Source of the DNA: SVTX01 sp045577415
Lineage (GTDB): Bacteria; Bacillota; Clostridia; Oscillospirales; CAG-272
DNA length: 32,670 nucleotides
Direction of reading: 5' to 3'
NCBI GenBank assembly: GCA_045577415.1
Contig: JAZNII010000076.1
Span: 1 to 32,670, forward strand
Shown here: piece by piece, positions 21,499-29,128 of the stretch
How positions within the stretch are numbered: position 1 is the first letter of the stretch
How the letters are laid out: the number at the start of each line of letters is the position of its first letter
The notes under the pieces: generated by a model
What the model saw: the letters and a program-made list of their open reading frames with translations, nothing else
What the model was told of the DNA's origin: nothing
Database searches by the model: none
Made by a program: the position numbers and the translations under genes

Positions 21499-22151
21499 TA
21501 AAACTTTTGATGTACCCCCGTTTCGTTATATTTTGTCCATTCGGCAACGTTCACTGCATGGTCACCGATTCGTTCCAAATATTTTGCGACCATCATAAGC
21601 TCAATGGCTTGGTCGCCGTTTCTGCCGTCCTTTTTGATCAGCTCGATCAAGTCGGTCTTGACAGCGAGGAACATGTCGTCCATTTGATCGTCAAGCGCGA
21701 TCACCTCGTCGGCAAGAGCCTCATCGTTGTTAATAAAGGAGCTTACGCTCTCTCTGACCATCTTGACAGCAAGATTGCCCATAGCGGTAATGTGCGTGAG
21801 CTTCTTGATATAGGCATCGCCCGGCATCGTGTAAACAAGGTCGCCAATATCAGCGGCTTGGTCGCCGAAGCGTTCAATGTCGGTGATCATCTTGAGCGCG
21901 GTGGAAACCTCACGGAAATCCTTTGCCACAGGCTGTTGCTTGAGAAGGATTCGCATACACTTCTTTTCAATCGCCATCTCGTATTCGTCCACTCGCTTAT
22001 CCATCACGCCAATGCTTTTGCCAAGCTCTCGGTCACGGTTTACAAGCGCTGTGATGGCATCCGAGATCATCTGCTCGGTAAGTCTGCACATCTCGACGAG
22101 CTGTGTTTTTAAGTCGGCAAGCTCTTCTTCAAATATTTTTCTGATAGACAT
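21498..22151 (-). CDS. phoU: Phosphate-signalling complex protein PhoU, 217 aa
   Basis: Two three-helix PhoU repeats, each with the metal-binding E/D pattern: residues about 10-100 (FREVSTALKMITDIERFGDQ) and 110-210 (MVAKYLERIGDHAVNVAEW). Length is normal. It links the Pst transporter to the kinase and dampens signalling when phosphate is plentiful. AAGGAG lies before the ATG. A promoter in the short pstB-phoU gap suggests phoU and the two-component genes also have basal expression of their own. Confidence 0.95.
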   Translation of the reverse strand: MSIRKIFEEELADLKTQLVEMCRLTEQMISDAITALVNRDRELGKSIGVMDKRVDEYEMAIEKKCMRILLKQQPVAKDFREVSTALKMITDIERFGDQAADIGDLVYTMPGDAYIKKLTHITAMGNLAVKMVRESVSSFINNDEALADEVIALDDQMDDMFLAVKTDLIELIKKDGRNGDQAIELMMVAKYLERIGDHAVNVAEWTKYNETGVHQKF

Positions 22152-22168
22152 ATCACTATCTCCTTAAT

Positions 22169-22197
22169 ATTATACCATAAATTTGTTACAAAATCAA
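22169..22197 (-). promoter_or_regulatory. Internal promoter before phoU
   Basis: On the minus strand TTGATT (22197-22192, overlapping the pstB stop), a 17-bp spacer and TATAAT (22174-22169). No Pho box is visible here, so it would give phosphate-independent transcription of phoU and the two-component genes. Confidence 0.65.
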
Positions 22198-22964
22198 CCG
22201 AATCTTCCAGTAATATAACGCTCGGTGCGCTCGTCGACGGGAGAAGTGAAAATATCGTCGGTGTTGCCGTATTCAACAAGCTCACCGAGAAGAAAGAACG
22301 CCGTCTTATCAGCAATTCTCGTTGCCTGCTGCATATTGTGCGTTACGATAACGATAGTCAGATCTTTTTTGAGTTCTTCCATAAGCTCCTCGATCTTGCC
22401 CGTGGAGATTGGATCAAGAGCCGATGTAGGCTCGTCCATCAAAAGCACCTTGGGACTTGCGGCGAGAGAACGCGCGATACAAAGTCTTTGCTGCTGACCG
22501 CCACTCATACCGAGTGCGTTCCCCCGAAGTCTGTCCTTGACCTCGTCCCAAATACTTGCGCGGCGTAAAGATTGCTCTACGATCTCGTCAAGCTCGCTCT
22601 TTTTTGTAATACCGAATGTTCTCGGAGCAAAAGCGATATTATCGTAAATGCTCATCGGAAACGGATTGGGCTTTTGGAACACCATACCGACGTTCTTGCG
22701 AAGAACGTTCACATCGGTTTCCTTGTCGAAGATGTCAACGCCGCCGATACGGTATTCGCCTTCAATGCGGCAGCCTTCCACAAGGTCATTCATTCTGTTG
22801 AATATTTTGAGGAAAGTGGACTTTCCGCATCCCGAAGGTCCGATCAGAGCCGTGACCTGCTTTTCGGGGATCTCTATGTTTATATTTTTCAAAGCGTGAA
22901 AATCACCGTAGTAAAGGTTGCAACCCTTGGCGGTGATATTCATACTACCAATAAACTCATTCAT
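22194..22964 (-). CDS. pstB: Phosphate ABC transporter ATP-binding protein PstB, 256 aa
   Basis: ATPase of the high-affinity phosphate importer. Walker A is G42PSGCGKST50, the Q-loop FQKPNPFPMSIYDN is the typical PstB form, the signature is MSGGQQQRLCIARSL, Walker B is VLLMDEPTSALD, and the switch His is in VTHNMQQA. Length is typical. It overlaps pstA by 4 nt (ATGA), so the two are translationally coupled. Confidence 0.97.
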   Translation of the reverse strand: MNEFIGSMNITAKGCNLYYGDFHALKNINIEIPEKQVTALIGPSGCGKSTFLKIFNRMNDLVEGCRIEGEYRIGGVDIFDKETDVNVLRKNVGMVFQKPNPFPMSIYDNIAFAPRTFGITKKSELDEIVEQSLRRASIWDEVKDRLRGNALGMSGGQQQRLCIARSLAASPKVLLMDEPTSALDPISTGKIEELMEELKKDLTIVIVTHNMQQATRIADKTAFFLLGELVEYGNTDDIFTSPVDERTERYITGRFG

Positions 22965-23791
22965 TTTGCATCTCCATACGTAGATTTTCTAATCAGATTA
23001 CCGATAAAGCCTGCGAGCAGGTTCAGTATCATAACAAATATTAGAAGCACAACAGCCGTAGCAGCCGCCTCATCGGGATAACCGTGGCTTGCGAAATAGT
23101 AAATATCAAGCGCGAGGCTTGTGCCCGGTGCCATCAAGGTTTCGGGAATTTTATTGACAACCATACCAATGGTAAGAATCAACACGGCACTCTCCGAAAC
23201 GACACGCCCGATGGCAAGGATAATTGCGGTCACGATACCGCCTGCGGCTGACGGAAGGACGATCTTGAAGATGGTTCTGACCTTGCTTGTACCAAGCGCA
23301 TACGCGCCTTCACGAAGTCCACCCTGTACGGAAAGCAGGCTCTCTTGTGTAGATCTTACGATGGTAGGTAGGATCATAATCGCAAGTGTGATACCACCGG
23401 CGAGCATTGAATAGCCCCAACCGAAAGTGACCACGAAGATCAGATAACCGAAAAGACCGTAAACGATACTCGGAATGCCTGCGAGAGTTTCGGTAGCGAC
23501 CTGAACGATTTTCACGAACTTACCCTTGTTGTTCGTATATTCGACAAGGAAGATAGCACTTGCCACACCAATCGGAACTGCAATAATAGCAGCTATACCG
23601 ACGAGCTGGAGTGTTCCGATAAACGCAGGGAGAATAGAAGGCGTGTCCTTATAATCCCCAAAAAGAAGATCTAAAGAAAGCTTATCAACGCCGTTTATCA
23701 GCACGTATGCAACAACGGCGACAAGAGCGATCAAAGATATGACGAGTGCGACGATGCAAATATATTTGAGTGCAGAATATAGCGTTCTCAT
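22961..23791 (-). CDS. pstA: Phosphate ABC transporter permease PstA, 276 aa
   Basis: Inner-membrane channel subunit. Six hydrophobic segments can be picked out, starting with YICIVALVISLIALVAVVAY near residue 10. The binding-protein-dependent permease loop (EGAYALGTSKVRTIFKIVLP, the EAA motif) lies around residue 165. FVKIVQVATETLAGIPSIVY and GLFGY are characteristic of PstA/PstC. The ATG overlaps the pstC stop by 4 nt and follows GAGGTG. Confidence 0.96.
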   Translation of the reverse strand: MRTLYSALKYICIVALVISLIALVAVVAYVLINGVDKLSLDLLFGDYKDTPSILPAFIGTLQLVGIAAIIAVPIGVASAIFLVEYTNNKGKFVKIVQVATETLAGIPSIVYGLFGYLIFVVTFGWGYSMLAGGITLAIMILPTIVRSTQESLLSVQGGLREGAYALGTSKVRTIFKIVLPSAAGGIVTAIILAIGRVVSESAVLILTIGMVVNKIPETLMAPGTSLALDIYYFASHGYPDEAAATAVVLLIFVMILNLLAGFIGNLIRKSTYGDAK

Positions 23792-24693
23792 TTCTTTGCA
23801 CCTCGTCTTTCTTTGTCGCTACTGTCTTTTTTGAGCAATGAAAAGCTAACGTTGAGTATCAGGGTGAACGCAAACAGCACAACGCCCGTCGCAATCAGCG
23901 CGGAAAGCGCATCTCCGTTCAGCTCCAAAGCACCCATAGCAATATTAGCCGTCAGAGTTCTGACACTTTGGAACAGGCTTTCGGGCATTTCGGGGCTACC
24001 GCCAATTACCATAATAACCGCCATCGTCTCACCGATAGCTCGTCCAATAGCAAGTACAACACCGGCGAGAATACCGCTTTTTGCGGCAGGTAACATGATT
24101 TTGAACGTGGCTTGTTCTCTGGTCGCGCCGAGCGCAAGCGCACCTTCATAGTAGGTGTTTGAAACGCTGTTCAGAGAATCGAGGCTTACACTGACGATGG
24201 TCGGCAAAATCATAATACCGAGAACGAGCGAAGCCGAAAGAATACCGTATCCAACGCCAGTGGGGGACACGTAATCTCTGACAAAAGGTACGATGATGGT
24301 CATACCGAACAGACCGAAAATAACCGAAGGAATACCTGCAAGCAGGTTGATCATCTGCCTTATTGAAGCAACGAGCTTCTTTGGGCAGAACTTGTAAAGC
24401 GCGATTGCCGTGAGAAGTCCTATACCAATGCCTATGATAACCGAAAGAGCCGTAACGTAAAGCGAAGCTACGATCATCGGGAATATCCCGTAGCTTGGTG
24501 TGTCTGCAAGCGGTGCCCAATCACTACCGAACAGGAACTTTGCAAAGCCCGTCTTTGCAATAAACGGCACTCCGCTAACGAATAAGAATACTGTGATAGT
24601 CGCAAGCGCGAGAATTGAAAAGATCGCGGAGAAAAGGAACACGCCGCGCATGACCTTTTCTCTCGCGTTTATAAATCCGTACAGATTTTTCAT
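23788..24693 (-). CDS. pstC: Phosphate ABC transporter permease PstC, 301 aa
   Basis: Partner permease to PstA, with six membrane segments, the first at about residues 13-38. It carries INLLAGIPSVIFGLFGM and the EAA-type loop EGALALGATREQATFKIMLP, and ends in a basic tail. I start at the ATG at 24693, one base after the pstS stop (MKNLYGFINAREKVMRG). The frame can be extended to 24732, but that would lie inside pstS. The ribosome site is weak, so translation is probably coupled to pstS. Confidence 0.95.
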   Translation of the reverse strand: MKNLYGFINAREKVMRGVFLFSAIFSILALATITVFLFVSGVPFIAKTGFAKFLFGSDWAPLADTPSYGIFPMIVASLYVTALSVIIGIGIGLLTAIALYKFCPKKLVASIRQMINLLAGIPSVIFGLFGMTIIVPFVRDYVSPTGVGYGILSASLVLGIMILPTIVSVSLDSLNSVSNTYYEGALALGATREQATFKIMLPAAKSGILAGVVLAIGRAIGETMAVIMVIGGSPEMPESLFQSVRTLTANIAMGALELNGDALSALIATGVVLFAFTLILNVSFSLLKKDSSDKERRGAKK

Positions 24694-24694
24694 A

Positions 24695-25570
24695 TTATTT
24701 CGAAACGTCTGCCCAGGTCTTGATAGCCGCATCTCCTGCCTCTACGTTGTAGATGTTCTTGAGATCTTCAAGAGAAATGTTGTCAAAGATGTTCGCCTTA
24801 TTCACAATAACGGCGATACCGTCCTTGGCAACCTCGTAGTAGGTGCAGTTATCGGCTTTAGAAGGATTGAAGGCCTCGGAAATCATACCGAAATCGGATA
24901 CACCGTTCTTTGCATCGTTATAGCCTGTACCGCTTCCGCCACCGCCAACAGTAACGCTGACACCGCTCTGCATTTCCTCAAACTTTGCGGCAAGCTTTTC
25001 CACAAGGGGCTTAAGCGAGGTAGAACCCGAAATTGCAATCTCACCCGAAAGTCCCGGAATTACGGTGTATGCAACCGCGCCTTCCTTGGTGGAAACGTAG
25101 CCGTTATCCGAAATAATGGTCTGTGCATCAGAGCTTTGAAGGAAGGTAAGGAATGCGTTATTGACTTCGCTTGCCACCTTACTCTCTTGATAAACTACGT
25201 TAAGTGGACGGGAAATCTTATAAGAACCGTTCTTGATGTTTTCAAGAGTAGGCTCGACACCGTCAACCTTGAGAACCTTTACCTCGTCGGTAATGTAACC
25301 AAGGCTATCGTAGCCGATGGCAAGAGGATTGCCTTTGACTTCTTGGAGAACGGCAGCTGTGCCCGTTGCAACGATAACGCCCGAAACATCGGTCTTGCCC
25401 TTGAGTCCGATAATCTCCATAAATGCGGATTTCGTTCCGCTACCGTCCTCACGGGTGACAACGCTGATGTTCTTGTTTTCATCAAACGCCCCGCCACCGC
25501 AAGAGGTAAGCGCACCAAGAGTGCAGAGTGTGAGTGCGAATGTAAGTATGAGTGCAAAAATCTTTTTCAT
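24695..25570 (-). CDS. pstS: Phosphate-binding lipoprotein PstS, 291 aa
   Basis: Extracellular phosphate-binding protein anchored by lipid. The signal peptide is basic then hydrophobic (MKKIFALILTFALTL), with lipobox L-T-S-C24. The mature part has phosphate-loop motifs SVVTREDGSGTKSAF and ISGSTSLKPLVEKLA, and GGGGSGTGYNDAKNG, the family pattern. The order of the two lobes (the SGT block before the STS block) differs from the common order, in which ISGSTS comes near the N-terminus; this form is seen in some clostridial PstS proteins. First gene of the operon, AAGGAG before the ATG, Pho boxes upstream. Confidence 0.94.
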   Translation of the reverse strand: MKKIFALILTFALTLCTLGALTSCGGGAFDENKNISVVTREDGSGTKSAFMEIIGLKGKTDVSGVIVATGTAAVLQEVKGNPLAIGYDSLGYITDEVKVLKVDGVEPTLENIKNGSYKISRPLNVVYQESKVASEVNNAFLTFLQSSDAQTIISDNGYVSTKEGAVAYTVIPGLSGEIAISGSTSLKPLVEKLAAKFEEMQSGVSVTVGGGGSGTGYNDAKNGVSDFGMISEAFNPSKADNCTYYEVAKDGIAVIVNKANIFDNISLEDLKNIYNVEAGDAAIKTWADVSK

Positions 25571-25604
25571 TGTTCAAAATCTCCTTTTCGTGTTTTGCAC
25601 CATC

Positions 25605-25633
25605 ATTATACCGCAGATGAAAAATCCTAACTA
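25605..25633 (-). promoter_or_regulatory. Promoter of the pst operon
   Basis: On the minus strand TATAAT (25610-25605) with a poor -35 (TAGTTA, 25633-25628) 17 bp upstream. A weak -35 near the Pho boxes (25654 on) is what an activator-dependent promoter looks like. Confidence 0.6.
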
Positions 25634-25653
25634 CCATACTTTCGTTCGGTGCG

Positions 25654-25694
25654 TGTAAGGTTTATGTAAATTCGCAATGTAAGGTTTATGTAAA
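25654..25694. promoter_or_regulatory. Four Pho-box half-sites between pstS and the Na/Pi gene
   Basis: TGTAA occurs at 25654, 25665, 25678 and 25689. Each pair is the same sequence TGTAAGGTTTATGTAA, with an 11-bp period inside the pair. On the other strand this reads TTACATAAACCTTACA, the direct-repeat form bound by PhoB/PhoP-type regulators. It lies five bases upstream of the rightward -35 and 20 bases upstream of the leftward -35. Confidence 0.85.
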
Positions 25695-25699
25695 GTCTA

Positions 25700-25728
25700 T
25701 TGACGGTGAAATCTGTGAATGTTATAAT
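25700..25728 (+). promoter_or_regulatory. Promoter of the Na/Pi cotransporter gene
   Basis: TTGACG (25700-25705), a 17-bp spacer and TATAAT (25723-25728), immediately downstream of the Pho boxes. Confidence 0.8.
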
Positions 25729-25792
25729 AATGCGGGTTATGATAAAATACCGCAATTTTTGCGGTTCATACATATAAAATGGAGGAAAATCT

Positions 25793-27550
25793 ATGTTTGA
25801 CATTTTCGATGCGCTTGCCTTGATCGGAGGTCTGTGCCTGTTTTTGTTCGGTATGAACGTGATGGGTGACGGACTTGAAAGACGCGCCGGAAACAGCTTA
25901 AAGGCGCTTCTCGGCAAGCTTACCGACAACAAATTCAAGGGCTTTTTAACAGGTATGGGTGTTACCGCCGTTATTCAAAGCTCGTCTGCCACAACCGTTA
26001 TGGTCGTTGGCTTTGTTAACTCCAAAGTAATGACCTTGAAGCAATCCATTGGCGTTATAATGGGCGCAAATATCGGTACGACCGTTACCTCTTGGCTGCT
26101 CAGCCTCGGCGGTATATCAAGTGATAATATCGTAATGAAGCTTTTGAAGCCCATGTCCTTTACGCCAATCCTCGCTCTTATCGGTATTGCGTTTACCATG
26201 TTCTCAAAGTCCTCAAAGAAAAAGGACGTTGGAACGATCCTTCTCGGATTTGCTACGCTTATGTTTGGTATGGATGCGATGAGTGGTGCGGTAAAGGGGC
26301 TTGCAGAGGTTCCCGAGTTCCAAAATCTCTTCCTTGCCTTTACCAATCCTATTCTCGGTGTGCTTGTCGGCGCACTTGTTACCGCTATTATTCAGTCCTC
26401 GTCTGCTTCTGTCGGTATCCTTCAGGCACTCAGCGTAACGGGTGCGGTATCCTACTCGGCAGCTATTCCGATCATTATGGGACAGAACATCGGAACTTGT
26501 GTAACTGCAATGCTTTCGTCCTTTGGTGCTAACAAAAACGCAAAGCGTGCCTCGTTTATCCACCTATCGTTCAACGTAATAGGAACTGTAATTTGTCTTG
26601 CTGTATTCAGCCTTATCAGTCTTATATTCAAGCCGCTGATACTGAGCGAATCAGCAACATATTTAGGTATTGCAATATGCCACACCATATTCAATGTTAT
26701 TTGCACCATTATTCTTCTGCCGGCATCCTCGCTCCTTGAAAAGCTCGCCTATAAGCTCGTTCCCGAAGGAAAAGCTCCCGAAAAGATCGTTGAGCTTGAC
26801 GAACGTCTGCTTGCAACTCCTGCTATCGCGGTTGAGCAGAGCAGCCACTTGGCTTCCAAGATGGCAACCGAAGCTATCGAAGGCTTCAGACTCAGCATAC
26901 AATCCATAACAGATTATACACCAGAAATTGCAGAAAGAATCAGAAAGATAGAAGATGATACCGACCACTATGAAGATATTCTCGGTACATATCTGACAAA
27001 GCTCAGTAAGAGTCAGGTGTCCGACGAGGACAGCGCGACTGTTACCAAGCTTCTCAAAGCGATCGGTGACTTTGAGCGTATCTCCGATCACGCCGTAAAC
27101 GTACTTGAATCGGTGGAGGAGCTTCGTGAAAAAGGCATTGAGTTCTCGCCTGCCGCAAGAGAGGAAATCGCGGTTCTTTGCGCCGCAACGAATGAAATAC
27201 TTGCTTTGACCGAAACAGCTTTCATTAACAACGATATTGCGCTCGCATACGACGTAGAGCCTCTCGAGCAGGTTATCGACAACCTTAAAACGCTTCTTCG
27301 TAATAACCATATCGCAAGACTTAAGGAAGGCTCTTGCACTGTGGAAACCGGATTTATATGGTCGGATCTCATCACCAACTTTGAGCGCGTGAGTGACCAT
27401 TGCTCCAACGTTGCCGTCGGTATTATCGACGTAAGCGAGCATACGATGAACGCTCACGAGGTGATTAAGAGCCTTAAAGCAGGTAACGCACATTACAGCG
27501 ATAAGTACGAGGAATATTTAAGCAAATACTCCGTGACCAAGCTTGCATAA
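25793..27550 (+). CDS. Na/Pi cotransporter family protein with PhoU-like C-terminal domain, 585 aa
   Basis: Sodium-coupled phosphate transporter of the NptA/YjbB class. Two inverted membrane repeats each carry the diagnostic QSSS motif: TAVIQSSSATTVMVVGF (about residue 58) and TAIIQSSSASVGILQALS (about 198). The membrane part ends near residue 320. A helical PhoU-like domain follows (about 350-560), with IGDFERISDHAVNVLESV and ITNFERVSDHCSNVAVGI. GGAGG precedes the ATG. It diverges from pstS across the Pho boxes, so both uptake routes should be induced together. Members of this family can run toward export as well as import. Confidence 0.94.
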   Translation: MFDIFDALALIGGLCLFLFGMNVMGDGLERRAGNSLKALLGKLTDNKFKGFLTGMGVTAVIQSSSATTVMVVGFVNSKVMTLKQSIGVIMGANIGTTVTSWLLSLGGISSDNIVMKLLKPMSFTPILALIGIAFTMFSKSSKKKDVGTILLGFATLMFGMDAMSGAVKGLAEVPEFQNLFLAFTNPILGVLVGALVTAIIQSSSASVGILQALSVTGAVSYSAAIPIIMGQNIGTCVTAMLSSFGANKNAKRASFIHLSFNVIGTVICLAVFSLISLIFKPLILSESATYLGIAICHTIFNVICTIILLPASSLLEKLAYKLVPEGKAPEKIVELDERLLATPAIAVEQSSHLASKMATEAIEGFRLSIQSITDYTPEIAERIRKIEDDTDHYEDILGTYLTKLSKSQVSDEDSATVTKLLKAIGDFERISDHAVNVLESVEELREKGIEFSPAAREEIAVLCAATNEILALTETAFINNDIALAYDVEPLEQVIDNLKTLLRNNHIARLKEGSCTVETGFIWSDLITNFERVSDHCSNVAVGIIDVSEHTMNAHEVIKSLKAGNAHYSDKYEEYLSKYSVTKLA

Positions 27551-27558
27551 TTCTTAAG

Positions 27559-27581
27559 AGGGCTGACCGAGTGTTGGCCCT
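27559..27581 (+). terminator. Terminator after the Na/Pi gene
   Basis: A 9-bp stem AGGGCTGAC / GTTGGCCCT (with G-U pairs) is followed by TTAAAATT. The arm is close in sequence to the terminator at 16153-16175. Confidence 0.65.
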
Positions 27582-27620
27582 TTAAAATTGCATCGCTATG
27601 CCAAAGGAACGGCAAAATGA

Positions 27621-27649
27621 TTGAATTATTCACATAAATATGATATAAT
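27621..27649 (+). promoter_or_regulatory. Promoter of the DUF5714-arsC pair
   Basis: TTGAAT (27621-27626), a 17-bp spacer and TATAAT (27644-27649), 37 bp before the start codon. Confidence 0.72.
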
Positions 27650-27686
27650 AAAGTCATCGAAAAATAAGAATTTATTGAGGCTGATT

Positions 27687-28367
27687 ATGAAAGACGAATG
27701 CTTGATATGCGGTGCACCGCTGAAATATTTGGAAAACGATGAGCTGATGGAATGTACCATCTGCCATAAAAAAGAAAATAGCAAAACTGTTTGTGAGAAC
27801 GGTCACTACGTATGCAACGAGTGTCACACGCAGGGAATGGACAGCATCATAGGTGTGTGCCTTGCGGAGAAAACCAAGAATCCTATAGTTATCATTCAAA
27901 AGCTGATGGCTCTTCCGTTTTGCCATATGCACGGCCCCGAGCATCACGTGATGACAGGGTCTGCATTGCTTACCGCATATAAGAACGCAGGCGGTGACAT
28001 CGATCTTGAGAAAGCACTCTCCGAGATGCAGGCGAGAGGCAAGAAAGTGCCCGGTGGAGCTTGCGGCTTTTGGGGAGCTTGCGGTGCAGGGGTGAGTGCA
28101 GGAATGTTCGTATCTATCGTGACAGGCTCAACCCCTCTTGCTAATGAAGCATGGGGATTGTCAAACAAGATGACATCCTCAGCGCTTGGCGCAATCGGTG
28201 AGGTCGGCGGTCCCCGTTGCTGTAAGCGTGATTCTTATATTTCCATTATCAAGGCGGTTGAGTTTGCAAAAGAACATCTCGGTGTTGAAATGGAGACCCA
28301 CGAGGTCAAGTGCACACATTCCGCACATAACAATCAATGTATCAAAGAGAGGTGTCCGTTCAAATGA
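27687..28367 (+). CDS. DUF5714 domain protein, cysteine-rich, 226 aa
   Basis: GAGG precedes the ATG at 27687; the upstream frame from 27621 runs through the promoter. The N-terminus has two zinc-ribbon-like Cys pairs (CLICGAPL, CTICHKK) and further C/H groups (CENGHYVCNECH). The DUF5714 core follows: LPFCHMHGPEHHVMTGSALL, GGACGFWGACGAGVSAGMF and GPRCCKRDSYISI. It ends with more Cys residues (CIKERCPF). With over a dozen conserved Cys it probably binds metal or an iron-sulphur centre. Function is not established. It overlaps the following gene by 4 nt, so the two should work in the same process, perhaps metalloid handling. Confidence 0.88.
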   Translation: MKDECLICGAPLKYLENDELMECTICHKKENSKTVCENGHYVCNECHTQGMDSIIGVCLAEKTKNPIVIIQKLMALPFCHMHGPEHHVMTGSALLTAYKNAGGDIDLEKALSEMQARGKKVPGGACGFWGACGAGVSAGMFVSIVTGSTPLANEAWGLSNKMTSSALGAIGEVGGPRCCKRDSYISIIKAVEFAKEHLGVEMETHEVKCTHSAHNNQCIKERCPFK

Positions 28368-28741
28368 AAAAGAAGATAGCCTTTATTTGCGTACATAATT
28401 CTTGCCGCAGTCAAATAGCGGAGGCTCTCGGAAAGCACCTGCGAGGTGATGAGTTTGACTTTTACTCGGCAGGCACGGAAACAAAACCGCAGATCAATCA
28501 GGATGCTGTGCGGCTGATGAAAGAGCTTTACGGCATCGATATGGAGCTGACACAGTATAGCAAAATGGTTGATAAGATACCGCATCCCGACATTGCGATC
28601 TCCATGGGATGCGATGTGGGATGCCCCTTCATCGGTAGAGCCTTTGACGACGATTGGGGATTGCCCGATCCCACGGGAAAGAGCGATGCGGAGTTTGCCA
28701 TGGTGATTAAAGCAATTGAGCAAAAAATCGTAGCGTTGTAA
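28364..28741 (+). CDS. arsC: Low-molecular-weight phosphatase fold / arsenate reductase-like protein, 125 aa
   Basis: The P-loop C-x5-R (FICVHNSCRSQIAEALGK, near residues 9-17) and an aspartate loop (GLPDPTGKSD) define the LMW protein tyrosine phosphatase / thioredoxin-type ArsC family. A candidate second Cys pair for arsenate reduction is present in MGCDVGCPF (about residues 83-91). Start at the ATG at 28364, overlapping the DUF5714 stop (ATGA), with AGAGAGGTG upstream. No arsR or arsB lies nearby, so arsenate reduction is likely but a phosphatase role is possible. The symbol is by homology. Confidence 0.88.
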   Translation: MKKKIAFICVHNSCRSQIAEALGKHLRGDEFDFYSAGTETKPQINQDAVRLMKELYGIDMELTQYSKMVDKIPHPDIAISMGCDVGCPFIGRAFDDDWGLPDPTGKSDAEFAMVIKAIEQKIVAL

Positions 28742-29063
28742 TTGATCCAAACCTCAATATCTGCATCGCTGTAGTCAAAGAAAACGGCGACGGCGAAAAC
28801 ACGAAGAAATAGCAGTTTCCAAAGAGGTCTGTCCCAAAATGTAGGACAGACCACTTTTGCATGAAATTTTTACACAGATTTGTAAAATTAACGGCGATAT
28901 TTACAGTTTTTCTTTTTCTGCCGTACGGCTGTTAAGCGCAAAAGTATAGAGAAATCAAGGACTTTTGTGCTGTTTTCACCTATCCCGTGATATTGGATAA
29001 ATGGTAGGAAGGTCAAAATGCGAATTTTCTGAATGAAATATCATGTCGTTCACATTCTCCGTC
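28742..29063. other. Gene-free stretch before the polymerase-like gene
   Basis: Contains a copy of the dispersed intergenic motif (28761-28783), a terminator (28826-28852) and a 24-codon frame at 28861 (MKFLHRFVKLTAIFTVFLFL... ending GC) that looks like a truncated signal peptide but has no ribosome site. No other gene is supported. Confidence 0.6.
28826..28852 (+). terminator. Terminator after arsC
   Basis: A perfect 9-bp stem GGTCTGTCC / GGACAGACC with a 9-nt loop is followed by ACTTTT. Confidence 0.75.
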
Positions 29064-29092
29064 TTGAAAAAAGCCGTAAAATATGGTAGAAT
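29064..29092 (+). promoter_or_regulatory. Promoter of the polymerase-like gene
   Basis: TTGAAA (29064-29069), a 17-bp spacer and TAGAAT (29087-29092), followed by AAAGGAGG before the ATG at 29129. The gene therefore has its own ordinary sigma-A promoter. Confidence 0.75.
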
Positions 29093-29128
29093 ATACTATC
29101 AAGAAAACAAACGAAAGGAGGGATATCT

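Noticed and set aside
28861..28935. 24-aa signal-peptide-like ORF
   Set aside because: No ribosome site and it starts just after a terminator; too short to support.
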